Positions 1 to 5,449 of a DNA stretch of 5,449 nucleotides are shown piece after piece. The stretch is from Clostridia bacterium. Its GTDB lineage: Bacteria > Bacillota > Clostridia > Christensenellales > Aristaeellaceae. Made by a program: the position numbers and the translations under genes. The DNA lies in assembly GCA_009776385.1 (NCBI GenBank), contig WRFT01000131.1, forward strand, positions 1-5,449. Direction: 5' to 3'. Each line of letters opens with the position of its first letter. The first letter of the stretch is position 1. Under the pieces are notes generated by a model. That model worked only from the letters and a program-made list of their open reading frames with translations. It did not search any database and was not told where the DNA came from.

Positions 1-835
1 AAAACAGGCCGGAGCCGATGACGGGCAGCAGTTCCGTCACGCCCAGAAGCAGGCCGAATAAGAGCCAAAAATCCACGCGAAGGATAAACAGCCCGCTGAT
101 GAACAGGAAGGTTAAAATAAACGCCAAAGTGGCCTGTGTCTTTAATTGCCCCAGCAGCGACAGGATGACGCCGCGTTTGAGCGCCGCGGCGTTGCTGACC
201 ACGGACAGCGGGAAAATCCTTTTGAAAAACGCGAAGATGCGCTCCTTATCGTAGCTGAACCAGAAGGTGCCCATAACGGTCAGCATGACGCCGAATATAA
301 ACATGGGCAGCGAGATGGCCGCGGCGATGGCGCCTCCGGCTACCGAGCCCGTGATGGTCGTGGCAAAGGAGGTTAGGGTACGGATCAACTCGTTGAGGGA
401 GGTGCTGAACAGCGTGCCGAACCCCTCCGGCAGAATATCGGCCAGGCTCTTTTGCAGGCCGTCGATGAGCTGCTGCCCCTCGTTTCGGATAGACCTGATG
501 ATGTCGGGCATGTCTCCGGCCAGGGACACCAAGTCCCGAATGATGCCGCGTGACAGTAAAAACACCAGCAGCAGCGCCACGCCGTAAAACACGGCCATGG
601 CCAGAATGGTCGCCAGCGCCTTGCCGCCGGGTACCTTTGCAAACAGCCTTCGCAGCGGCTTGACCAGCGGCTCCATCAGCATGGCCACGATGAGGGCAAA
701 CACGAAGGGCATACAGTACGGAAAGAGCGCGGCAATGATGTAAAAGACCGCCAGCGTGATAAAGATGAGCAGGAATTTGCGCACCAGCCCGTCCGTACGC
801 TCGTTAACGGCCCGCACGCGTTCTTGAAGCGTCAT
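1..835 (-). CDS. AI-2E family transporter, YtvI-like integral membrane protein (C-terminus missing)
   Basis: Multi-pass membrane protein of the AI-2E/PerM permease superfamily; 278 codons are present and the frame is still open at the window edge. It starts MTLQERVRAV. Hydrophobic segments lie at about residues 20-39, 40-55, 74-95, 164-190, 232-252 and 255-278. Between the N-terminal pairs and the later helices is a polar stretch (about 98-160) typical of the family's extracytoplasmic region. The FWFSYDKERI motif near 191-200 and GVTELLPVIGSGLF at the end match what I recall of the YtvI branch, which in Bacillus is a sporulation-associated membrane protein. Family members have been linked to AI-2 export or Na+/H+ exchange, so the substrate here is unknown. 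The ATG lies 2 bp after the dipeptidase stop, with GAGGG about 9 nt upstream inside that gene, so the two are probably cotranscribed and coupled. Family confidence is high, function confidence low. Confidence 0.88.
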   Translation of the reverse strand, partial: MTLQERVRAVNERTDGLVRKFLLIFITLAVFYIIAALFPYCMPFVFALIVAMLMEPLVKPLRRLFAKVPGGKALATILAMAVFYGVALLLVFLLSRGIIRDLVSLAGDMPDIIRSIRNEGQQLIDGLQKSLADILPEGFGTLFSTSLNELIRTLTSFATTITGSVAGGAIAAAISLPMFIFGVMLTVMGTFWFSYDKERIFAFFKRIFPLSVVSNAAALKRGVILSLLGQLKTQATLAFILTFLFISGLFILRVDFWLLFGLLLGVTELLPVIGSGLF

Positions 836-1875
836 GTTTAGGAACCCTCGCCCGCCAAGCGGATAATGGCGTTGGCAAAGATACGTACGTTTGTCATCAA
901 CCCCCGGATATCGGCGTATTCGTTGGCCTGATGCGCCACTTCCTCATCCTCCGGGAAGGAGGCGCCGAAGGCGACGCCCTGTTCAAGACAGCGGGCGTAG
1001 GTGCCCCCGCCGATGGCCATCACGCCGCCCGGCCTGCCCGTTTCCTCGCTGTACGCCCGTAAGAGGGACTGCACCAATTCGCTGCTCTCCGGCACGTGAT
1101 GGGGGGCCTTATGGGAGGATTCCGTGACATCAAACAGCGGCAACGCCAAGCGGATGGCTGATTGAATGGCCGTATGGCTTGCCATCACGGGGTACCGGAT
1201 ATCAAAGGTGGCAAAAATGCCCGTGTCATCGGCCCGTAAAATGCCCAAGTTGAGCGTCAGCGCGTCGGAAAGGCCGTCCTGTACATCGCAGCCGAGCGCT
1301 TTTCCGTCATACCCCGTTCCCACCTTATCGGCCAACGCCTCCAGGGGGCCCGTGACGCCCAAGGCTTTCAGGCATATCAGCAGTCTTCCGATGGCGTTCT
1401 TGGCGCCTTGGGGAAAGGCCGCGTGTCCGGCGGCCCCCACGGCCTTCACGCGCACCGCGCCCGCTTCTTCCCAAGCGGTTAAATCAAAACCCGTGGCGCG
1501 CGCGACAGCCTGGACACAGGCAATCACTTCCTGCCCGCCCTCCACCAGGGCCTGAGCGATGCCCGGTATGACATTGCGCCGCTCGCCCACATGAAGGGAA
1601 AGTACCTTTCGGCCGTCTTGGGAGGCAGGGGCGCGCAAATCCAGCTGCAGCAGCCCTTTTTCGGTATTAATCAGCGGGAAGGCTGCGTCCGGAGAAAAGC
1701 CGGTGCGCGGCAAATCCGCGTGCCGCTTGTAATACGCCATGCATTCCATGCCGGATTCCTCGTCACAGCCGATGATGAGCCTTACCTTTTTGTTTAACTG
1801 TATACCCGCGTCCTTGACGGCCTTCATGGCAAACAGCGCCGCGGCCGCCGGCCCCTTGTTGTCGGAAGCGCCCCG

Positions 1876-2050
1876 CCCGTAGACGCGCCCGCCGTCAAGC
1901 TGCGCGCCGAAGGGGTCCCTATCCCATCCGTCGCCCGCCGGAACGATATCCGCGTGGCAGAGGATGCCAAAGGTTTCTTCCCCCTCGCCCATCTCGATGT
2001 CGCCGGCGTAACCGTCAACTCACCGAGTCTTGAACCCAAGGGACGCCGCG
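1876..2050 (-). repeat. Downstream copy of the 175-bp imperfect tandem repeat in the dipeptidase gene
   Basis: This copy is contiguous with the intact 3' part of the gene. By hand alignment at an offset of 175 it differs from its partner at about 15 positions. Read in the frame of the 3' part it gives SLGFKTR-stop-VDGYAGDIEMGEG, so it still encodes the family sequence except for TGA at 2020-2022 where the other copy has TGC (Cys). The other changes are synonymous, apart from Gln versus Glu in FGA(Q/E)LDGG and an Ala/Glu difference right at the junction. Differences are denser at its upstream end: 7 fall in 2017-2045 and 8 in the remaining 141 bp or so. Confidence 0.9.
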
Positions 2051-2225
2051 CCCGTAGACGCGCCCGCCGTCAAGCTCCGCGCCGAAGGGATCCCTGTCCC
2101 ACCCGTCGCCCGCCGGAACGATATCCGCGTGGCAAAGGATGCCGAAGGTTTCCTCCCCTTCGCCCATCTCGATGTCGCCGGCGTAACCGTCCACGCACCG
2201 TGTCTTGAAGCCCAGTGACTCCGCG
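2051..2225 (-). repeat. Upstream copy of the 175-bp imperfect tandem repeat in the dipeptidase gene
   Basis: This copy is contiguous with the intact 5' part of the gene and encodes SLGFKTRCVDGYAGDIEMGEGEE through GGRVYGRG with no stop. It abuts the downstream copy head to tail. The exact boundary is blurred by a short shared stretch (cgcg flanked by similar bases) around 2044-2050. Because 175 is not a multiple of three, reading through into the second copy shifts the frame and ends at a TGA 8 codons after YGRG. Confidence 0.9.
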
Positions 2226-2388
2226 TCCGCCAGCATCTTGTCCAGCACCCGGCGCAGCGCGGGCCCGAAGGGCGCGCCCGGTTCCGCCGCCGCCTTTTCC
2301 GAGGGGATACGCAGCCATGATTGAAGCATGCTCACCATGTCCTTTTCCATTGCCGCTATGGATTCCTGCCCTATTTTTTGCATATCCG

Positions 2389-3555
2389 TCATCCTTCCGC
2401 CGCGATTTTTAAGCGTCTGACGCCTTCTAAAATAAGCCTGTGCGGGCACGCGAAATTAAACCGCAGCCAGCCGTTTGCCAGTGTGTCTGAAAAGAAAGTA
2501 CCCTCGGTAAACAGCGCGCCGGCACGGACGGTTTTTTGCATCCATTCCTCGGTGGTAAAGCCGTAGGCTGTCAAGTCCAGCAGCGCCAGATATGTCGCCT
2601 CCACCGGAGCAACGCGGCACAGCGGCATGTCGGCCTGAAGCGCCTTTAGCAGAATGCCTCTTCCCGCCTCCAGATAGGCTTTAAGGCCGTCCAGCCAGTC
2701 GTCCCCCTGCGCGTAGGCCGCGCGGGTCGCCGTCAGCGCGAAAATATTGCCCGACCGTACGCCGTTTCTTTCCGCGAGCCCTTCAAGCGTTTCGCGCAGC
2801 CGCGCGCCGCGCGTCACCAGTGAGGCCTGCAGGAGCCCGGCGACATTGAAGGTTTTACTGGCCGACACCAATACGGCGGTTTTGTCATACCCCGTGTCCA
2901 GCACCGAAAAGAAACGCCTGCCATCGAAGGTAAAGTCGGCATGAATCTCATCGGATATCAGCGTCACGTCATAACGCGCGCACAGCGCGGTGAGGCCTTT
3001 TATTTCCGCTTCCGTCCATAACCGGGATATCGGGTTATGGGGGCTGCATAGAAACATGAGGCGCGCGCCGTTTATAAAAAGCGTTTCCAAATGACCTAAG
3101 TCCATCCGCCAGCGCCCGTCCGCGTCCCGAATGAGCGGGTTTAAAAGCGCGGTTCGGTTGTTCGCGCGCAATACCGAAAAGAACGGGCCGTATACGGGCG
3201 GCTGTATGACCACGCCGTCACCCGCCGGGGAAAAGGCCTGCGCGCACAGCGCCAGGCCCGTTACCACCGTAGGCAGCATGAGGACATCCTCGGGCGCAAA
3301 GACCACCTGATGGCGGCGCGCCCAGAAGGCGCACAGCGCCTGCGAATCGTCCGGTATGATGCCCGTATAGCCGTAGGAGGGATGCGCGGCCCGCTTCTGC
3401 AGCGCCCGGGTAATGGCGGGCGCGCATTCAAAGTCCATGTCCGCAACCCAATAGGGCAGAATATCGCCGTGTTCCGCGCGGGCCATATCCCATTTTTCGC
3501 AGTCCGTCCCCAGCCTGTCCAAGCCCTTGTCGAAGAAATCAAAGGAAAACCGCAC
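2389..3555 (-). CDS. PatB/MalY family PLP-dependent C-S lyase / aminotransferase
   Basis: Fold-type I PLP enzyme, 388 aa, the normal length for MalY/PatB. Members cleave cystathionine or cysteine-type substrates to a thiol, pyruvate and ammonia, and some also transaminate. Visible landmarks are WVADMDF (36-42), PPVYGPF with the ring-stacking Tyr122, N174 in SPHNP, D202 in ISDEIHADF (pairs with the PLP pyridine nitrogen), the Schiff-base Lys234 in SASKTFNVAGL, and R365 in WLRFNFACP as the probable carboxylate-binding Arg. Oddity: the usual NPxGRxW motif reads NPISRLW, so the conserved Gly is Ser177. The start is GTG at 3553-3555, set by a perfect GGAGGT at 3562-3567 with 6-nt spacing. The stop TGA overlaps the first possible ATG of the dipeptidase (ATGA). 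It lies 55 bp after degV with no clear terminator between. A role in sulfur amino acid breakdown is inferred; the exact substrate cannot be told. Confidence 0.92.
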   Translation of the reverse strand: MRFSFDFFDKGLDRLGTDCEKWDMARAEHGDILPYWVADMDFECAPAITRALQKRAAHPSYGYTGIIPDDSQALCAFWARRHQVVFAPEDVLMLPTVVTGLALCAQAFSPAGDGVVIQPPVYGPFFSVLRANNRTALLNPLIRDADGRWRMDLGHLETLFINGARLMFLCSPHNPISRLWTEAEIKGLTALCARYDVTLISDEIHADFTFDGRRFFSVLDTGYDKTAVLVSASKTFNVAGLLQASLVTRGARLRETLEGLAERNGVRSGNIFALTATRAAYAQGDDWLDGLKAYLEAGRGILLKALQADMPLCRVAPVEATYLALLDLTAYGFTTEEWMQKTVRAGALFTEGTFFSDTLANGWLRFNFACPHRLILEGVRRLKIAAEG

Positions 3556-3610
3556 GACAATACCTCCACGGCTTTGTATGGTTAGCGCGAAAGAATCCGC
3601 CGCTTGCCTG

Positions 3611-4486
3611 TTACAGCGGGCGTTCCTTGCCTAAAAAGCAGCTGGCAACGGTGCCCGGCCCGCAATGCGTTCCGATAACGGGCCCGACGGGGATGATAAG
3701 GATGTCCCGTATGCCGGGAACCTTGGCCTTAATTAAATCCTGCAGGCGCTCTGCGTCCTCCTGCGCGTCGGCATTGATGATAATCAGCGTTTGGTCTTCC
3801 GGATTTTCAATCAGCTCCGCCGTGCGGTCGGCCAGCACCCGCAGCGCCTTCTTGCGGCCCTGCACCTTTTCGGACGGAACAATTTTACCGTTCTTGCCAA
3901 TGGCCAGCACCGGACGTAAGTCCAGCATCGTGCCCAGCGCCGCGGCCGTTCCGGAGATGCGGCCCCCGCGTTTTAGATATTTTAAGTCGTCTACCGTGAT
4001 AATCGCGTGCGCCCGGAACCGGTTTTCTTCCACCCAGTCGCCTATTTCATCCATGGTCTTCCCCGCCGCGTACATCTCGTGCGCGCGCAGTACCAAAAGG
4101 GTTTCCGCCGCGGATATGGACATGGTGTCCACCACGCGGAACTTGCGCTCGGGGTATTTTTTAAGCAACTCCTCCCGCGCCTCGTAGATGTTGAGAATCG
4201 TGTTGGACAGCTGGCTGGAGAAGGCGATAAAAAGGAGATCCTGTTCCTTTAAGATGGGCTCGAAATAGTCGATGTACACGGGTGTCGGCAGCAGGGATGT
4301 GATGGGCAGCGCGCCCGCGCGCATTTTGTCGTAGAAGGCCTTGCCGATGGACGGATCGCGCCCTAAATCCGCGAAACACTCTACGCCGTCCAGCGTATAG
4401 GGCATGAAGACGACCGGTATTTGGTGCTTGTCAACTATAAAATACGGTATATCGCTGTTGGAATCGGTCATGAGTATATAACTCAT
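3611..4486 (-). CDS. DegV family fatty-acid-binding protein
   Basis: DegV/FakB-type cytoplasmic lipid-binding protein, 291 aa, typical family length. Characterised FakB members bind a fatty acid and present it to the kinase FakA for acyl-phosphate formation; many DegV paralogues have no assigned role. Seen in the sequence: N-terminal MTDSNSDIP, the TS pair at 63-64 (PITSLLPTP), SSQLSNT at 90-96 (the SSxLSGT-like loop), YLKRGGRIS at 170-178, LDLRPVL at 188-194, and the C-terminal GTHCGPGTV around 272-280. The start ATG is supported by a perfect GGAGGT (4493-4498) 6 nt upstream, and a sigma-A-like promoter lies just above it. It is the first gene of its unit. No FakA kinase gene is in the window, so whether this protein works with FakA is not known. 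Confidence 0.93.
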   Translation of the reverse strand: MSYILMTDSNSDIPYFIVDKHQIPVVFMPYTLDGVECFADLGRDPSIGKAFYDKMRAGALPITSLLPTPVYIDYFEPILKEQDLLFIAFSSQLSNTILNIYEAREELLKKYPERKFRVVDTMSISAAETLLVLRAHEMYAAGKTMDEIGDWVEENRFRAHAIITVDDLKYLKRGGRISGTAAALGTMLDLRPVLAIGKNGKIVPSEKVQGRKKALRVLADRTAELIENPEDQTLIIINADAQEDAERLQDLIKAKVPGIRDILIIPVGPVIGTHCGPGTVASCFLGKERPL

Positions 4487-4536
4487 CGAAACACCTCCAT
4501 GTGTAATTGGTGAGGCAAGCCCCGCCCATTGGCGTT

Positions 4537-4565
4537 ATTGTATCTGCTTGACGGTAAAAACGCAA
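4537..4565 (-). promoter_or_regulatory. Predicted sigma-A promoter upstream of the DegV gene
   Basis: On the minus strand a TACAAT -10 box (4537-4542, one mismatch to TATAAT) follows a TTGCGT -35 box (4560-4565, TTG conserved) with an ideal 17-bp spacer. It lies about 50 bp upstream of the DegV start, in the largest gap between genes in the window. The good -10 and spacing support it; the -35 is weak. Confidence 0.6.
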
Positions 4566-4575
4566 GACGGATGAA

Positions 4576-4594
4576 GGGAGGTTATGCCCCTCCC
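4576..4594 (-). terminator. Short inverted repeat at the end of the ThuA-like gene, possible weak terminator
   Basis: GGGAGG (4576-4581) pairs with CCTCCC (4589-4594) around a 7-nt loop that contains the TAA stop of the ThuA-like gene. The minus-strand bases after it (TTCATCCG) contain no run of T, so intrinsic termination would be inefficient. Its position between two apparent transcription units is the main support. Confidence 0.25.
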
Positions 4595-5265
4595 CCGCAC
4601 CATTCAAGCGCGTTGCGCAGCGTTTGTTGATAGGCTTCGTTTAACCACACCGCCGTGAAGTGGCCCGGCGTCAAGACACACACGCGCCCCTTGCCCTGCG
4701 CGCGTACGTAACCTGCGGGGCATATCCATGCGCGTGTATGATGGTACGGGTCTTCCTTGTAACGGCCGGGGTCGCCCTGCGGCGGGGAGTAGGCAGCGAT
4801 CAGGATGTCCGCATCGTCCGTCACCAGTTGAAGCCGGTAATGCTCGTCGGTTTCGGTAAAGCACACTGCCTGCCGGGTGACGGGATGCGGTTTTAAGGGC
4901 TGGACGGTGACGGGGCAGGCGTTGGGATGGTAAATAAACCTGCCGCCCAGCAGCTGTTCAAATTATTGGGTTTCCTTGCCCGGCACGGTCGCGGAATGCA
5001 CCGCCAACAGCCCGCCGCCGTCTTCTATGTAATGAATGAAGGCTTGCTGTACGGCATCCGTCATCCAGCTTGAATCGTCCGCATCCGCCGCCTGATCGCA
5101 TTTGCTTAAAAGCACCGCGTCGTATTGCGGCAAAATTCGCGGATTAAAGTCCTTCGCGTCCGTTAGGGTGTCAAAGTGAAAACCCCGTTCGGCAAGCGGT
5201 GCGGCGCCGTCTATGGATACCTTGGCGGGGTGCCAGTAATCACCGCAAATAAGCAGTACGCGCAT
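4582..5265 (-). pseudogene. ThuA-like (trehalose utilisation family) protein with one in-frame TAA
   Basis: A 228-codon frame including the stop, with the ThuA class I glutamine-amidotransferase-like fold. It starts MRVLLICGDYWHP, continues with YDAVLLSKCDQ and GGGLLAVHSATVPG (about 83-96), then LLGGRFIYHPN, FTETDEHYRL, ILIAAYSPP, GRVCVLTPGHF and LRNALEW, all in the order seen in ThuA proteins. Codon 101 (4963-4965) is TAA, between ETQ and FEQLLGGRF. The frame does not shift, and both sides align with family motifs. It is therefore a single nonsense change, a base error, or less likely a readthrough site. The ATG at 5265 has AGGGGG (5275-5280) 9 nt upstream. It follows the epimerase-like gene by 39 bp. 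ThuA proteins are tied to disaccharide catabolism in rhizobia, but their reaction is poorly defined. The part after the stop (from about 4866) could in principle begin at a GTG but has no clear ribosome binding site. Confidence 0.82.
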
Positions 5266-5289
5266 GGGCCTGTTCCCCCTTCATCGGTT

Positions 5290-5318
5290 CCGTGTCCCGG
5301 CGATTTACGCCGGCACGG
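5290..5318 (-). other. Strong hairpin spanning the stop of the epimerase-like gene
   Basis: CCGTG and CCGGCG (5290-5294 and 5297-5302) pair with CGCCGG and CACGG (5308-5313 and 5314-5318), giving an 11-bp GC-rich stem with a 2-nt bulge and a 5-nt loop (5303-5307). The TAA stop sits in the loop. No T run follows on the minus strand, so this is more likely an RNA stability or partial attenuation element between the two genes than an efficient terminator. Confidence 0.45.
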
Positions 5319-5449
5319 GCCAAACACTGTTTATGGCGGCTTTGGTGACCGCGGCCTTGGTATCCGCGTCCCGGGTGGCCTTGAACGGCTCGTAGAAGGG
5401 TTCGGCATACACGGGCCCCTCGTAACCCATCCTAAAGAGCCGCAGCAGC
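5305..5449 (-). CDS. Sugar phosphate isomerase/epimerase-like TIM-barrel protein, C-terminal end only
   Basis: Only the last 47 residues are in the window: LLRLFRMGYEGPVYAEPFYEPF... to NSVWPVPA, then TAA. The GYEGPV-x-x-EPF pattern followed by a basic helix and a terminal VW is typical of the C-terminus of xylose-isomerase-like TIM-barrel (AP endonuclease 2 superfamily, IolE/YcjR-like) proteins. Such genes commonly sit beside ThuA-like genes and Gfo/Idh dehydrogenases in sugar catabolism operons, which fits the ThuA-like gene 39 bp downstream. The substrate cannot be guessed from this fragment. Confidence 0.7.
   Translation of the reverse strand, partial: LLRLFRMGYEGPVYAEPFYEPFKATRDADTKAAVTKAAINSVWPVPA

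Larger units (their letters stand above)
838..2392 (-). pseudogene. pepV: M20 family dipeptidase (PepV/Sapep type), disrupted by a 175-bp internal duplication
   Basis: Zinc-dependent cytoplasmic dipeptidase of the M20 family. The N-terminal part (2392 down to about 2050) reads MTDMQKIGQE... to RVYGRG, then shifts frame into the second repeat copy and stops at 2015-2017. The C-terminal part is open from an ATG at 1992 down to 838 (384 aa). Removing one 175-bp unit leaves 1380 bp, exactly 460 codons with the stop, close to the usual PepV length of about 465. In that reconstructed protein the M20 metal ligands are all present: H88 (CHAD), D119 (ASDNKGP), E153/E154 (GCDEESG), D177 (SPDAAFP) and H429 (VAHQANEY), plus lid-domain H265. 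The ATG at 2392 overlaps the upstream stop as ATGA. The ATG at 2383 is better placed behind AAGGA (8 nt), so the true start may be there. The 384-aa piece keeps all ligands but lacks about 75 N-terminal residues and has no good ribosome binding site. Could be an assembly artefact. Confidence 0.85.

Noticed and set aside
1166..1555. 129-codon open frame on the plus strand, with several smaller ones at 1-600 and 1954-2566.
   Set aside because: All are antisense to well-supported genes, show low-complexity composition, lack ribosome binding sites and match no family I can recognise.
2015..2022. Possible programmed frameshift or stop recoding (TGA as a sense codon) to rescue the dipeptidase.
   Set aside because: The frame break is caused by a 175-bp duplication, not a slippery site, and reading through would duplicate about 58 residues of the zinc-binding core. 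The PatB-like gene appears to end at TGA and the ThuA-like lesion is TAA, so one recoded codon would not explain both.
3556..3610. Promoter or terminator between the DegV and PatB/MalY genes.
   Set aside because: I see only the GGAGGT ribosome binding site. There is no stem followed by a T run and no convincing paired -35/-10, so cotranscription is the simpler reading.
3627..4187. 186-codon open frame on the plus strand.
   Set aside because: It lies wholly antisense to the DegV gene. Its Ser/Arg/Ala-rich product has no recognisable motif, as expected from the complement of a GC-rich gene.
4582..4866. Separate small gene (94 codons) from a GTG at 4866.
   Set aside because: It is in the same frame as the ThuA N-terminal part, begins in the middle of a conserved segment (QAVCFTETDEHY) and has no ribosome binding site, so it is the second half of the interrupted ThuA-like gene.

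Overview
The window reads as a stretch of ordinary chromosome from a GC-rich, Gram-positive-type bacterium, most likely a Clostridia-like Bacillota. The evidence is the gene set (DegV, PatB/MalY, PepV-type dipeptidase, YtvI-type AI-2E family permease), strong GGAGGT ribosome binding sites and a sigma-A-like promoter. The genus cannot be fixed. Every gene I can support lies on the minus strand, so transcription runs from high to low coordinates.

Layout in transcription order. (1) 5305-5449: C-terminal end of a sugar phosphate isomerase/epimerase-like TIM-barrel protein that starts outside the window. (2) 4582-5265: a ThuA-like gene, complete except for one in-frame TAA at codon 101. Together these two look like the end of a sugar catabolism operon. 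(3) 4487-4581: a short intergenic region with a good sigma-A-like promoter, starting a second unit. (4) 3611-4486: a DegV family fatty-acid-binding protein. (5) 2389-3555: a PatB/MalY-type PLP C-S lyase/aminotransferase, GTG start. (6) 838-2392: an M20 dipeptidase of the PepV type, broken by a 175-bp imperfect head-to-tail duplication. (7) 1-835: a YtvI-like AI-2E family membrane protein that runs off the window. Genes 5, 6 and 7 are nearly contiguous (4-bp overlap or 5-bp gap, then a 2-bp gap) and look like one operon, probably joined to DegV across a 55-bp gap. Dipeptide hydrolysis followed by C-S lyase action on sulfur amino acids is a plausible shared role, but it is an inference.

The most unusual point is the PepV lesion. 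The two 175-bp copies differ at about 15 positions, almost all at synonymous third codon positions. Deleting exactly one unit restores a single 459-codon frame with every M20 metal ligand. That pattern suggests two independently selected alleles joined together, either by a metagenome strain-chimera assembly error or by recombination with a relative. It does not look like a simple recent duplication. With the in-frame TAA in the ThuA gene, this makes two gene-breaking lesions in 5.4 kb, so assembly quality should be checked before either is taken as biology. I found no CRISPR array, mobile element, RNA gene or convincing new system.
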